Below are positions 26,865-35,490 of a stretch of DNA of 64,000 bases, one piece after another. The first letter of the stretch is position 1, and the number at the start of each line of letters is the position of its first letter. Both the position numbers and the translations under genes were made by a program. Source of the stretch: Streptomyces halobius (GTDB taxonomy: Bacteria; Actinomycetota; Actinomycetes; Streptomycetales; Streptomycetaceae); contig NZ_CP086322.1 in the NCBI RefSeq assembly GCF_023277745.1, forward strand, positions 7,068,001-7,132,000. Reading direction: 5' to 3'. Below the pieces are notes generated by a model, which saw only the letters and a program-made list of their open reading frames with translations, was not told where the DNA came from and did not search any database.

Positions 26865-27929
26865 ATGAACGCGGTGACCCCGGTAGGCGGCGACGGCGTG
26901 GCGGCCCACACCTGGCCGGGCCTCCTGAACGCCCTGCTCGACGGCCGGGACCTCACCGCGGACGACACCGCCTGGGCGATGGACAGGATCATGCGGGGCG
27001 AGGCCGGCGACGCCCAGATCGCCGGCTTCGCGGTGGCCCTGCGGGCCAAGGGCGAAACCGTCGCCGAGATCTCCGGCCTCGTCCGGGCCATGTACGAACA
27101 CGCCCGGCTGATCGAGGTGCCGGGGCCGAGCGTGGACATCGTCGGCACCGGCGGCGACGGCGCCAAGACCGTCAACATCTCCACCATGTCGTCGATCGTG
27201 GTGGCCGGTACCGGCGCGAAGGTCGTCAAGCACGGCAACCGCGCCGCGTCGTCCGCCAGCGGCGCCTCCGACGTCCTGGAGAAGCTCGGCGTCAACCTCG
27301 ATCTCACCCCGGAGCGGGTCACCGAGGTCGCCGAGGAAGCCGGCATCACCTTCTGCTTCGCGGTGAGGTTCCATCCCGCGCTGCGGCATGTCGCCCCCGC
27401 CCGGGGCCAGCTCGGCATCCGTACGACCTTCAATGTGCTGGGCCCGCTGACCAACCCGGCGAAGGTCCGGGCCCAGGCCACCGGTGTCGCGGACACCCGG
27501 ATGGCGCCGATCCTGGCCGGGGTGCTCGCCGAGCGCGGCTCGTCGGCCCTGGTGTTCCGCGGGGACGACGGCCTGGACGAGCTGACGACGACGGCGACCT
27601 CCCGGGTGTGGATCGTTCGGGACGGCACGGTGCGCGAGGAGTCCTTCGACCCCCGGGACGCCGGGATCCCCCTGGTGCCGGTGGAGGCGCTGCGCGGCGC
27701 GGACGCGTCGTACAACGCGGATGTGGCGCGCCGGGTGCTGGACGGCGAGACCGGGCCGGTGCGGGACGCGGTGCTGCTGAACTCCGCGGCGGCGCTGGTG
27801 GCCTTGGAGCCCACGGACGCCCCGCTCGCGGAGCAGATCCGGGCGGGTGTCGAGAAGGCCGCCGAGTCGGTCGACTCCGGGGCGGCGAAGCGGGCGCTGG
27901 AGCGCTGGGTGGCCGCCAGCAACCGGTGA
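26865..27929 (+). CDS. trpD: Anthranilate phosphoribosyltransferase
   Basis: TrpD joins anthranilate to PRPP, the second committed tryptophan step. The 354-residue product has the PRPP loop [38 protein letters not shown] and [19 protein letters not shown] with the anthranilate-binding residues. The ATG at 26865 ([13 protein letters not shown]) is selected for its AGGAG eight bases upstream; an upstream in-frame start is less likely. It is not clustered with other trp genes except at distance: the fused anthranilate synthase is 27 kb away in this window. Confidence 0.95.
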   Translation: MNAVTPVGGDGVAAHTWPGLLNALLDGRDLTADDTAWAMDRIMRGEAGDAQIAGFAVALRAKGETVAEISGLVRAMYEHARLIEVPGPSVDIVGTGGDGAKTVNISTMSSIVVAGTGAKVVKHGNRAASSASGASDVLEKLGVNLDLTPERVTEVAEEAGITFCFAVRFHPALRHVAPARGQLGIRTTFNVLGPLTNPAKVRAQATGVADTRMAPILAGVLAERGSSALVFRGDDGLDELTTTATSRVWIVRDGTVREESFDPRDAGIPLVPVEALRGADASYNADVARRVLDGETGPVRDAVLLNSAAALVALEPTDAPLAEQIRAGVEKAAESVDSGAAKRALERWVAASNR

Positions 27930-27958
27930 GCGGAGCGGCGCCGCGCCGCATGTGACGC

Positions 27959-27989
27959 AGGGCCCAGTCCGCCATACGGACTGGGCCCT
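27959..27989 (+). terminator. Terminator of trpD
   Basis: AGGGCCCAGTCCG (27959-27971) pairs perfectly with CGGACTGGGCCCT (27977-27989) around CCATA, 29 bp past the stop. Confidence 0.85.
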
Positions 27990-28024
27990 TGCGCGTAAAC
28001 GCTCTTGTGGCATGATTCTGCGCA

Positions 28025-28157
28025 GGTCACGAGTGACAGTGCGACAGGCCCCGGCCCGCTGTCCGGCAACCCTCCTTCCGTGGCGGGGTGCCCCGGGTGA
28101 TGACCGGGCCGCAGGCAGCGAGGTCTGCGGCAAGCGCGGATCCCTCGCCAGGGATCC
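28025..28157 (+). promoter_or_regulatory. SAM-IV riboswitch (S-adenosylmethionine sensor)
   Basis: The segment opens GGTCACGAGTGACAG, has CCCCGGCCCGCTG and CCGGCAACCCTCC, then GCGGGGTGCCCCGGGTGATG, and closes with TGACC at 28101-28105 pairing with GGTCA at 28025-28029. This order and these conserved blocks are those of the actinobacterial SAM-IV class. A downstream hairpin CCGCAG/CTGCGG (28110-28130) matches the extra stem of that class. GGATCCCT-CGCC-AGGGATCC (28138-28157) follows as a possible switching hairpin. The gene it precedes is an aminotransferase class V enzyme. Confidence 0.9.
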
Positions 28158-28200
28158 TGGTCTTCGAGGGAGCTCCTTCCGTGATTCAGCGAATGCGATA

Positions 28201-28218
28201 GGGCCGACGGCCCCTTTT
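28201..28218 (+). terminator. Candidate riboswitch-controlled terminator
   Basis: GGGCC-GAC-GGCCC (28201-28213) is followed by CTTTT, a small intrinsic-terminator shape between the SAM-IV aptamer and the start codon at 28324. The short stem makes the call tentative. Confidence 0.45.
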
Positions 28219-28323
28219 CCGCACCCTTTTTCTCTCCACGCTGCGGCGCCACGCCCTGCCCTTGTCACACCCCTGCACGCGTGCGTCCGCAGCGAATTCG
28301 CTTACCTCTTACGGGAGATCGCC

Positions 28324-29754
28324 ATGCCTGTTTCCGCTGTTGCCGCCGACCGTTCCGTTTGTGCCCCGCTGCCGGTTCTGGGAAGGGATGTCCGCGTCCC
28401 GCTCGTGACCGGCGGCGAAGTCGACTACGCCGCGCTGGACTACGCCGCCAGCGCGCCGGCGCTGCAACGGGTCTGGGACGACGTCGCCGCCTACGCGCCC
28501 TACTACGGCAGCGTGCACCGCGGCGCCGGATACCTCTCGCAGCTCTCCACCGACCTCTTCGAGAACAGCCGCGCCACCATCGCCGCCTTCCTCGGCTGCC
28601 GCATCGAAGGGGGCCGGGGCGAAGCCCCGTCGGGCAAGGGTGGTGGGGGGCGACGGGAGGGCGACCAGGTCGTCTTCACCCGCTCCACCACCGACTCCCT
28701 CAACCTCCTCGCGTCCGCACTCCCGGACCGCACCCGGGTGTTCGTCTTCGAGACCGAGCACCACGCCTCGCTGCTGCCGTGGGAGCGGCGCCCGGACACC
28801 GCCGTGACCTACCTGAACGCACCGCGCACCCCGCAGCAGGCGGTGGACACCCTGGAGCAGGCGCTGGCCGCACGCGACCCCTACGGCCCCGCGCTGGTGT
28901 GCGTCACCGGCGCTTCGAACGTCACCGGTGAGCTCTGGCCCGTCAAGGAGCTGGCCGCCGCCGCCCACGCGCACGGCGCCCGCATCGTGCTCGACGCCGC
29001 GCAGCTGGCGCCCCACCACCCCGTCGACATCACCGAACTGGACGTCGACTGGGTCGCCTTCTCCGGTCACAAGCTGTACGCGCCGTTCGGGGCCGGTGTG
29101 CTGGCCGGCCGGGCGGACTGGCTGCAGGCGGCCGAGCCGTATCTCGCGGGCGGCGGCGCGAGCCGCACGGTGGCCCGCCGTACGGACGGCGGCGTGGACG
29201 TCGAGTGGCACACCACCGCGGCCCGGCACGAGGCCGGCTCGCCCAACGTCATCGGCGCGTACGCCATCGCCGCCGCCTGCCAGGCGCTGACCGAGGCCGG
29301 GTTCGACGGCCTGGTCGCGCGCGAGCAGCAGCTGATCACCCGGCTCCGGGAGGGCCTGGCCGAGGTGCCCGAGGTGCGCGTCCTCTCGCTCTTCGGCGAG
29401 GACGCGGCGCGGGTGGGTGTCCTCTCCTTCGTCGTCGAGGGGTGGAACAGCTCGCACTTTGCGGCTGCGCTGTCCGCGGAGTACGGCATCGGCGTGCGCG
29501 ACGGCCTGTTCTGCGCGCATCCGCTCGTGCGGACCCTGCTGGGCAGCGCGCCGGAGGAACCGGGGGAGTGCGGCGCCCCGGAGGCCGCCCCCGGCGAGAA
29601 GTCGCTGAACGCGATCCGGGTGAGCTTCGGCGCCGGGACGCCGGACGAACATGTGGAGCGGTTCGTCCGGGCGGTCGGGGAGTTGGTCGCCGACGGTGCG
29701 CGCTGGAAGTACGGCACGCAGGACGGCCGTTGCGTTCCGCTGCGCTTTGCCTGA
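28324..29754 (+). CDS. Aminotransferase class V / cysteine-desulfurase-like enzyme
   Basis: The protein has 476 residues with class V PLP-enzyme features: YYGSVHRGAGYLSQ, FTRSTTDSLNLLA, FETEHHASLLPW, the cofactor Asp in RIVLDAAQLAPHH and the Schiff-base Lys in FSGHKLYAPFGAG. A mobile-loop region has GVRDGLFCAHP, whose Cys is a possible sulfur-handling residue. Its SAM-IV leader suggests a role in methionine or cysteine metabolism, probably lyase or desulfurase activity, but the exact reaction is undecided. A Gly/Arg-rich insertion (about residues 95-115) is unusual. GGGAG precedes the ATG by six bases. The last codons lie in one arm of an inverted repeat. Confidence 0.85.
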   Translation: MPVSAVAADRSVCAPLPVLGRDVRVPLVTGGEVDYAALDYAASAPALQRVWDDVAAYAPYYGSVHRGAGYLSQLSTDLFENSRATIAAFLGCRIEGGRGEAPSGKGGGGRREGDQVVFTRSTTDSLNLLASALPDRTRVFVFETEHHASLLPWERRPDTAVTYLNAPRTPQQAVDTLEQALAARDPYGPALVCVTGASNVTGELWPVKELAAAAHAHGARIVLDAAQLAPHHPVDITELDVDWVAFSGHKLYAPFGAGVLAGRADWLQAAEPYLAGGGASRTVARRTDGGVDVEWHTTAARHEAGSPNVIGAYAIAAACQALTEAGFDGLVAREQQLITRLREGLAEVPEVRVLSLFGEDAARVGVLSFVVEGWNSSHFAAALSAEYGIGVRDGLFCAHPLVRTLLGSAPEEPGECGAPEAAPGEKSLNAIRVSFGAGTPDEHVERFVRAVGELVADGARWKYGTQDGRCVPLRFA

Positions 29755-29974
29755 GCCGACGTCTTTGGCTGTCCCGCCGTTGCTCCTCCACGCCGTTCGG
29801 GCAGTGGGGGAGCAACGGCGAAACACCCCGCGGCGGGGAAGCCGGAAACGTCGGCGAACCCCCGCCGCAGGCGCACCTCTCACGGCGGGGAGGCCGAAGA
29901 CGGCGCAGGCTCGCCGCCGGCGCAACCAGCACGGCGGGACAGCCGGAACGTCGGCTCGGGCAAAGCGCAGCGGA
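29736..29974. repeat. Long imperfect inverted repeat with internal degenerate repeats
   Basis: Bases 29736-29780 (the last codons of the aminotransferase and 26 bp more) are nearly the reverse complement of 29931-29974: one substitution and a small indel in about 45 bp. Between them a second hairpin pairs CGCCGTTGCTCC (29775-29786) with 29809-29820. Variants of GCCGGAAACGTCGGC recur near 29841, 29892, 29942 and 29976. The hairpins may also terminate transcription of the aminotransferase gene. Confidence 0.75.
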
Positions 29975-29999
29975 CAGCCGAAAACGTGGGGCTCGGACG

Positions 30000-30281
30000 C
30001 TACGCGTCCAAGCCGATGGCGAACGCCGCCTCCAAGTCATGCTGCGAATACGTCCGAAACGCGATATGCGTCTCGGTCGAGACGACGCCCGGGATCCTGC
30101 TGATCCGGCCGGGGATGACATCCGCGAGCTCGTCGTGCTCGGCGACCCTCACCATGGCGATCAAGTCGTGCGCCCCGGTAACCGAATACACCTCGCTGAC
30201 CCCCTCCAGCGCGGCGATCTTCTCGGCGATCTCCGGGATCTGGTCCACGCTGGTCTTGATGAGCACGATCGACGTGATCAC
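30000..30281 (-). CDS. Lrp/AsnC ligand-binding (RAM) domain protein without HTH
   Basis: The protein has 93 residues: MITSIVLIKTSVDQIPEIAE, then LEGVSEVYSVTGAHDLIAMV and HIAFRTYSQHDLEAAF, a complete RAM/AsnC effector domain of one ferredoxin-like fold. No DNA-binding domain precedes it; the upstream gene ends at its start, so it was not simply cut off. Stand-alone RAM proteins may bind amino acids or modulate full-length Lrp proteins. Its start overlaps the rhomboid gene stop by four bases, giving a coupled pair. Confidence 0.88.
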   Translation of the reverse strand: MITSIVLIKTSVDQIPEIAEKIAALEGVSEVYSVTGAHDLIAMVRVAEHDELADVIPGRISRIPGVVSTETHIAFRTYSQHDLEAAFAIGLDA

Positions 30282-31045
30282 GGCTGGCTCTCTCCCTCGG
30301 TGGCCGGGTCGTTTCCCCTGGTGGGCACCACACTATCCCTCCCGTAGCGGACCCATGCGTACAGGAAGCCGAGCGCGAAGCCGACCACATGCGCCAGGTA
30401 GGCGACTCCGGGGCCGTTGGGGTCGTCCTGCGCGGCCTGCCACTGCAGGACGAACCAGAAGAGCAGCACGATCCAGGCGGGGAAGCGCAGCGGCAGGAAG
30501 AACAGGAACGGGAAGACGCTGGTCACCCGGGCCCTGGGGAAGAGGTAGAGGAAGGCGCCCAGGATGCCGGAGATCGAGCCGGAGGCGCCGACCAGGGTCT
30601 GGCCGGAGGTGGCGTGCGCGGCGGCGTAGCCGAGCAGTGCCAGATAGCCGGTGCCGAGGTAGAAGGCGAGGAACGGCAGCCGGCCCATCCGCTGCTCGGT
30701 CATGGCTCCGAAGACGTACAGGAACAGCATGTTGCCGAGCAGGTGCAGCCAGCTGCCGTGCACGAACAGCGCGGTCAGCGGGGTGACCAGGGCCCGTACC
30801 GAGCCGCTCCACAGGTCGGCCGGGATCACACCCCAGCGCTCGAAATAGGCGGTCTGGGCGTGCAGCAGGGCATCGCCGGTGCCGTATATCCGGGTGAGGC
30901 CCGAGGCGGGGCCGATGACGAAGAGTGCGCAGCACAGGGCGGTCAGCAGATGCGTCATCCGGGAGAACACCGAGGTCAGGGATCTGGCCGGACGGGGCGG
31001 CCGGGGGAAGCCGGGGGAACGGAAGAAGGGGGACGGCGCCGTCAT
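30278..31045 (-). CDS. Rhomboid-family intramembrane serine protease
   Basis: The protein has 255 residues and about six helices. WLHLLGNMLFLYVFG holds the conserved His-Asn helix 2 element, VGASGSISGILGAF holds the catalytic Ser in GxSG, and LAHVVGFALGFLYAW supplies the catalytic His. Rhomboids cut membrane-spanning substrates within the bilayer; the substrate is unknown. The ATG at 31045 (MTAPSPFFRS) is chosen; an in-frame TTG at 31063 is the alternative. It is followed by the coupled Lrp-like gene. Confidence 0.92.
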   Translation of the reverse strand: MTAPSPFFRSPGFPRPPRPARSLTSVFSRMTHLLTALCCALFVIGPASGLTRIYGTGDALLHAQTAYFERWGVIPADLWSGSVRALVTPLTALFVHGSWLHLLGNMLFLYVFGAMTEQRMGRLPFLAFYLGTGYLALLGYAAAHATSGQTLVGASGSISGILGAFLYLFPRARVTSVFPFLFFLPLRFPAWIVLLFWFVLQWQAAQDDPNGPGVAYLAHVVGFALGFLYAWVRYGRDSVVPTRGNDPATEGESQP

Positions 31046-31241
31046 GAGGTGATCATGACTCAATGCCGGGCAATCGGGACAGAGCGCCTCGCCGCGTCCC
31101 GCGTCCTGGGCAGCGCCCGCACCCGCCCGCCGTCAGGCCGTAGGGTTACAGGCAGTACTTTGCGTACTTCCGCAGTCCGACGGCGTACCGCGTGAACCGC
31201 GCAGCAGCACGAGATCGACGAGCACGAAAGAGGACGAGACG

Positions 31242-31481
31242 ATGGCTGTTCCCCTGCCGACGGCCGAAACCCGGTGGCGTTGCACGCTGTGCGGCAACCT
31301 CACGCGTTTCGATGTGACCCGCCGTTCCAAGGTCGTGGAGTACGTCCACCTGGACCTGGCGGGGGAGCCGAAGGTGGAGGAGCGCGACGTGCTCACCGAG
31401 AGCATCGAGTCCGTGCGCTGCCGCTGGTGCAACGCGGTCGACCAGGTCGAGCTGGTGGACCGGCCGGGCGCGAGCGCCTGA
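31242..31481 (+). CDS. Small zinc-ribbon protein of unknown function
   Basis: The protein has 79 residues with two CxxC knuckles, WRCTLCGNL and VRCRWCNAV, about 40 residues apart and likely to hold one zinc ion. The remaining sequence (TRFDVTRRSKVVEYVHLDLA) is conserved-looking but not known to me. It is followed 18 bp later by the NYN nuclease gene, so it may take part in the same RNA-related process. GAGGACGAGACG precedes the ATG. Confidence 0.8.
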   Translation: MAVPLPTAETRWRCTLCGNLTRFDVTRRSKVVEYVHLDLAGEPKVEERDVLTESIESVRCRWCNAVDQVELVDRPGASA

Positions 31482-31499
31482 GATCGGAGCGATGCAGCC

Positions 31500-32873
31500 G
31501 TGGTGGAACGTCCGGAAAGGGAGCGGGGAGCGGAGCCTGTCGACGCATCCGAGGGTGCGGCCGACGAGGTGCTCGACCGTCCGCTGCCGGAGGGCGTACG
31601 GCGCCGGGTCGTGGCGCTCACCGCGGAGTCGTTCGGCGGCCTGACCGTCGCCGAACTGCCGCCCCCCTTGCGGCAGTACGCCCGTTTCACCCCGACCCGC
31701 CGGGCCAAGTTCGCGGGGAACGCGATGGCCGCCGCGCTGGAGAGCGACCCGGTCTTCCGGCAGCGGATCGCCGGCAAGCTCCGCGAGGCCCAGCCGGAGC
31801 TCGCCGAGGCGCTGGACGGGGGCACCGCGCCCGCGGCCGCCGACCCGTTGGATGTCGCCGCGGCCGCCTATGTGCTGCGTCCCGAAGGCTGGGTCAAGCT
31901 GGTCGCGGCGGCCGGTGAGGAGGCCCAGCGGGCCCGCGCCGAGCGGGCCGGCCAGGAGGCCGAGCGGGAGCTGAACCGGCTGCGCGAGGAGCTGGCGCGG
32001 GCGCGTACGGAGGCCCGTGCGGATGCCGAGCGGATCCGGGGCGACCTGGACGCCGTCCGCAAGGAGAACGAGTCGCTGCAGCGCAAGCTGCGCAGGGCGC
32101 AGAGCGACGTCAAGCGCGGTGAGGCCGCGGTGCGCAAGGCCGAGGCCGCGCTGGAGGCCCAGCGGTCCCAGGCCGCGACGGAGAAGACCGCGACGGACAG
32201 CGAGGTGCGCCGGCTCAAGGCCCGGGTCGCCGAGGTCGAGGCGGCGTTGGAGACCAGCCGGCGGGCCGCTCGCGAGGGCCGCAGCGTCGAGGACATGCGG
32301 CTGCGGCTGCTGCTGGACACGGTGCTGGACGCGGCCCAGGGGCTGCGCCGCGAGCTGGCGCTGCCGCCCGCGAGCGTGCATCCGGCGGACACCGTCGACG
32401 CGGTGGCGCCGGGCAAGATGACGCCGAAGGACATCGCGACACGCGCGCTGTCGGAGACGGACCCGGCGCTGCTCGACCAGCTTCTGGCCCTGCCGCAGGC
32501 GCATTTGGTGGTGGACGGCTACAACGTCACCAAAACCGGCTATCCCACCATGCCCTTGGACAAACAGCGGCTGCGGCTGCTGGGCGGGCTCGCGGTGCTG
32601 GCGGCGCAGACCGGCGCGGAGATGACCTGTGTTTTCGACGGTGCGGAGCTGGCGGCGCCGGTGCTGCTCGCGCCGCCGCGCGGGGTGCGGGTGCTGTTCA
32701 GCAAACCGGGCGTAACGGCCGATGAGTTGATTCGTCAGCTGGTAAGGGCCGAACCGCCCGGCCGTCCGGTCGTCGTGGTCTCCACGGACCGGGAAGTGGC
32801 CGACGGTGTGGCGAAGGCCGGCGCGCGGCCGGTCGCATCGGCCCTGCTCCTCAAGCGACTTGCCCGCACCTGA
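31500..32873 (+). CDS. Coiled-coil NYN (PIN-like) ribonuclease-family protein
   Basis: The protein has 457 residues. The N-terminal part (residues 1-130) is helical, the centre (about 135-270) is a long Arg/Glu/Ala-rich coiled coil, and the C-terminal 120 residues form a NYN/YacP domain starting HLVVDGYNVTKTGYP. Conserved acidic positions are seen in VVDGYN, CVFDGAE and VVVSTDREVADG. Related PIN-like domains cut RNA with metal ions. GTG at 31500 or the adjacent GTG at 31503 are both possible starts. It pairs with the zinc-ribbon gene upstream. Confidence 0.88.
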   Translation: MVERPERERGAEPVDASEGAADEVLDRPLPEGVRRRVVALTAESFGGLTVAELPPPLRQYARFTPTRRAKFAGNAMAAALESDPVFRQRIAGKLREAQPELAEALDGGTAPAAADPLDVAAAAYVLRPEGWVKLVAAAGEEAQRARAERAGQEAERELNRLREELARARTEARADAERIRGDLDAVRKENESLQRKLRRAQSDVKRGEAAVRKAEAALEAQRSQAATEKTATDSEVRRLKARVAEVEAALETSRRAAREGRSVEDMRLRLLLDTVLDAAQGLRRELALPPASVHPADTVDAVAPGKMTPKDIATRALSETDPALLDQLLALPQAHLVVDGYNVTKTGYPTMPLDKQRLRLLGGLAVLAAQTGAEMTCVFDGAELAAPVLLAPPRGVRVLFSKPGVTADELIRQLVRAEPPGRPVVVVSTDREVADGVAKAGARPVASALLLKRLART

Positions 32874-32983
32874 CCTGGGCGATATGTCCCCTACGGGCCG
32901 TCTCTGAGCGTCAACTTGCACTCACTGCCAGTGTGATGTTGGTAAAGGATGAGCCGCGTGAGGCATTTTTTTCCTGTGAGGAT

Positions 32984-33013
32984 TTGAAGCGATCATAACT
33001 CGGTTACTAAGGT
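32984..33013 (+). promoter_or_regulatory. Candidate sigma-70-type promoter for the NlpC/P60 gene
   Basis: TTGAAG (32984-32989) and TAAGGT (33008-33013) are 18 bp apart, in an AT-rich stretch rare in this genome. Transcription would start near 33020, giving a leader of about 135 bases ahead of the gene at 33154. Confidence 0.5.
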
Positions 33014-33014
33014 C

Positions 33015-33130
33015 GGGCCTCGATCCTTCATGCAGATGATTATCCAACCGGGATGGTCAGTGAAGGAACCGCCGAGTCCGCGGCGTTCGCGCGGAGCCGG
33101 GGCCTTACCCCCACTTCCCGGTAGGCGGCT
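33015..33130 (+). promoter_or_regulatory. Structured leader, possible c-di-AMP (ydaO-type) riboswitch
   Basis: The leader contains GGAACCGCCGAGTCCG, GAGCCGGGG and CCCGGTAGGCGG, blocks that resemble actinobacterial ydaO/yuaA riboswitches that control cell-wall hydrolases. CCGCC (33069-33073) can pair with GGCGG (33124-33128) around an inner hairpin TCCGCG/CGCGGA. The GGGGTGAATC-type block is not seen, so this is either a shortened variant or another structure. Confidence 0.4.
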
Positions 33131-33153
33131 GGAGGAAGAAGGAGCTCGCCCCC

Positions 33154-34179
33154 GTGGCGTCCCACCGTCGACCCAAGCAGCCGAGCCGCACTCGCGTCAC
33201 CGTGCTCACCGCGACCGCAGCCGCGGCCGTCGCCCTCTCGTCCCAGGCCGCCCAGGCCGACCCGGCACAGTCCAAGAAGGACGTCAAGGCCAAGGTCGAC
33301 AAGCTCTACGAGGAGGCGGAGGCGGCGACCGAGAAGTACAACGGCGTCAAGGAGGAGCAGGACCAGCTCCAGAAGGAGGTCGAGGACCTCCAGGACAAGG
33401 TCGCCCGTGGCCAGCAGGAGCTGAACGAGCTCCGCAAGGGCCTCGGCGCCGTCGCCTCCGGCCAGTACCGCAGCGGCAGCATCGACCCCTCTGTCCAGCT
33501 GTTCCTCTCCGGCGACCCGGACACCTACCTGGAGAAGGCGTCCACGCTCGACCAGTTGAGCGGCAAGCAGGCCGAGCAGCTGAAGATCATCGCGGACAAG
33601 CAGCGCCGGCTGGCCCAGGAGCGCGCCGAGGCCGCCGGCAAGATTCAGGACCTCTCCGAGACGCGCAAGGCGCTCGGTGCCAGGAAGGACGAGATCCAGG
33701 GCAAGCTCGCCAAGGCGCAGGAGCTGCTCAACACCCTCACGGCCAAGGAGCGCGCCGCGCTGGCGGCCGCGGAGGAGCGCGCCAACCGCAGCAACGAGCG
33801 GGTGAACCTCGGCGACGACGTACCGGCCTCGCAACGCGGAGCGGCCGCCCTGTCCGCCGCGCAGACGAAGATGGGTTCGCCCTACGTCTGGGGCGCCACC
33901 GGCCCGTCCTCCTTCGACTGCTCGGGCCTGACCTCCTGGGCCTATCAGCAGGCCGGCCAGTCGCTGCCGCGCACCTCGCAGCAGCAGGCCAACGCCGGTA
34001 CCCGCATCGGCTCGCAAGGCGCCCTCAAGCCCGGCGACCTGGTGCTCTTCTACGGCGACCTGCACCACATCGGCCTGTACGCGGGCAACGGCCAGGTGCT
34101 GCACGCGCCGAAGCCGGGCGCGAATGTGCGCTACGAGTCCATCAACAACATGCCGTTCATGTTCGGCGTGCGCGTCTGA
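33154..34179 (+). CDS. Secreted NlpC/P60 (C40) peptidoglycan endopeptidase
   Basis: The protein has 341 residues. A signal peptide (basic start, then VTVLTATAAAAVALSSQAAQA) precedes a long coiled coil (about residues 35-220) and the C40 domain, with the catalytic Cys in FDCSGLTSWAYQQAG and His in HHIGLYAGNGQVLHAP. It cuts peptide stems of peptidoglycan outside the cell; the coiled coil probably auto-inhibits or positions it. GTG start after GAAGGAG. The next gene is a close paralogue in tandem. Confidence 0.94.
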   Translation: MASHRRPKQPSRTRVTVLTATAAAAVALSSQAAQADPAQSKKDVKAKVDKLYEEAEAATEKYNGVKEEQDQLQKEVEDLQDKVARGQQELNELRKGLGAVASGQYRSGSIDPSVQLFLSGDPDTYLEKASTLDQLSGKQAEQLKIIADKQRRLAQERAEAAGKIQDLSETRKALGARKDEIQGKLAKAQELLNTLTAKERAALAAAEERANRSNERVNLGDDVPASQRGAAALSAAQTKMGSPYVWGATGPSSFDCSGLTSWAYQQAGQSLPRTSQQQANAGTRIGSQGALKPGDLVLFYGDLHHIGLYAGNGQVLHAPKPGANVRYESINNMPFMFGVRV

Positions 34180-34276
34180 AGCGTCCGGACCGTCTGAAGG
34201 CGGTGGGCTGAAAAGCCTCAGAATGCTCTCAACGCTCCGCCCGAACGGGCGATTTGCGGCCCCTGCCACTGACTTC

Positions 34277-34313
34277 CGCCCCGCCGGTGACCTGCGACGT
34301 CACCGGTGGGGCG
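34277..34313 (+). terminator. Terminator between the two NlpC/P60 genes
   Basis: CGCCCCGCCGGTGAC (34277-34291) pairs with 34299-34313 with one mismatch, loop CTGCGAC, followed by GCGTTTT. It is one of the few hairpins in this window with a T tract. Confidence 0.88.
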
Positions 34314-34446
34314 GCGTTTTGGGCACGGGCAGCGGTCTTTGGCCGGTGCGGTGCCATCCGGTTACTGTCTGGCCTCGCACCAGCTGCCGGTCACCGACCG
34401 CCCTCCCGGCGGCAGGGACCGCACAGGGAAAAGGAGTGCGGCTCTC

Positions 34447-35490
34447 GTGGCGTCCCATCGCCGTACCTCGCAGCCCGGCCAGACCACGTTCACCGGTGTC
34501 ACCGTCCTGTCGGCCGCGCTGGCGACCGCGACCGCGGCGCTCTCCGCGCCTCCGGCGTCCGCCGAGCCCCCCGGGCAGCCCGCGGCCTCCGACGCGCCGA
34601 CCGCGCGTCTCGACACGCTCTACGAGCAGGCGGAGCGGGCCACCGAGAAGTTCAACGGCGCCGACGAGCGGGCCAGGGCACTGCGGCATGAGGTGGCACA
34701 CCTCCGGGACCGCACCGCCCGCGCCCAGGAACGGGTCAACCGGATGCGCGGCCGGCTCGGCGCGCTGGCCGCCGCCCAGTACCGCAGCGGCGGCATCTCC
34801 CCCACCGTCCGGCTGCTGCTCTCCGAGCGGCCGGAGAGCTACCTGGAGAAGGCCGCCGCCCTCGACCGGCTCGACCGCACCTACGGCGGGGAGCTGCGGG
34901 ACCTCCGGGCGGCGCAGTGGGAGCTGGACGAGTGGCGCCGGGAGACCGCCGAGAAGCTGGGGGACCTGGCGGTCAGCCGCAAGGCCGTGGCACGCCACAA
35001 GAAGAACGTCCAGCGCAAGCTCGCCACCGCGCAGCGGCTGCTCAACGCGCTCCCCAGGGACGCCAGGACGGCCTACGACCGGGCCTCCAGGGGCCTCGAC
35101 CGGGACGAGGCCCTCCCGGACCTCTCCGACGTCGTACCCCCCTCCGGGCGGGCCGCCGCGGCCGTCGCCGCGGCCCGTGCCGCCGTCGGCGCCCCGTACG
35201 CCTGGGGCAGCAGCGGGCCCGCGGCCTTCGACTGCTCCGGACTCACCCAATGGGCCTACGGCCAGGCCGGCATCTCCCTCCCGCGCAGCTCACAAGCCCA
35301 GCGCGCGGCCGGCCGGCCGGTGCCGCTCGACCAGGCGCAACCCGGTGACCTGGTCATCTACCGGTCGGACGGCAGCCACGTCGGGATGTATGTCGGCAAC
35401 GGGCAGATCGTGCACGCGCCCTACCCGGGGGCGCGGGTGCGCTACGACCCGATCGGCATGATGCCGATCGCGGGCGTGACCCGGCCCTAG
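34447..35490 (+). CDS. Secreted NlpC/P60 (C40) endopeptidase, second tandem copy
   Basis: The protein has 347 residues with the same layout as the gene before it: signal peptide, coiled coil, C40 domain. Catalytic Cys is in FDCSGLTQWAYGQAG and His in SHVGMYVGNGQIVHAP. The two copies share stretches such as GQYRSG/AQYRSGGISPTVRLLLS and differ most in the coiled coil, which fits an old duplication. The GTG at 34447 (VASHRRTSQPGQ) matches the start of the first copy and follows AAAAGGAG; the longer upstream frame is not used. The leader seen before the first copy is not clearly repeated. Confidence 0.93.
   Translation: MASHRRTSQPGQTTFTGVTVLSAALATATAALSAPPASAEPPGQPAASDAPTARLDTLYEQAERATEKFNGADERARALRHEVAHLRDRTARAQERVNRMRGRLGALAAAQYRSGGISPTVRLLLSERPESYLEKAAALDRLDRTYGGELRDLRAAQWELDEWRRETAEKLGDLAVSRKAVARHKKNVQRKLATAQRLLNALPRDARTAYDRASRGLDRDEALPDLSDVVPPSGRAAAAVAAARAAVGAPYAWGSSGPAAFDCSGLTQWAYGQAGISLPRSSQAQRAAGRPVPLDQAQPGDLVIYRSDGSHVGMYVGNGQIVHAPYPGARVRYDPIGMMPIAGVTRP

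Noticed and set aside
28012..28323. Upstream extension of the aminotransferase frame to an ATG near 28012 or further
   Set aside because: This would translate the SAM-IV aptamer; the translation has no family match, and the ATG at 28324 has a good ribosome-binding site.
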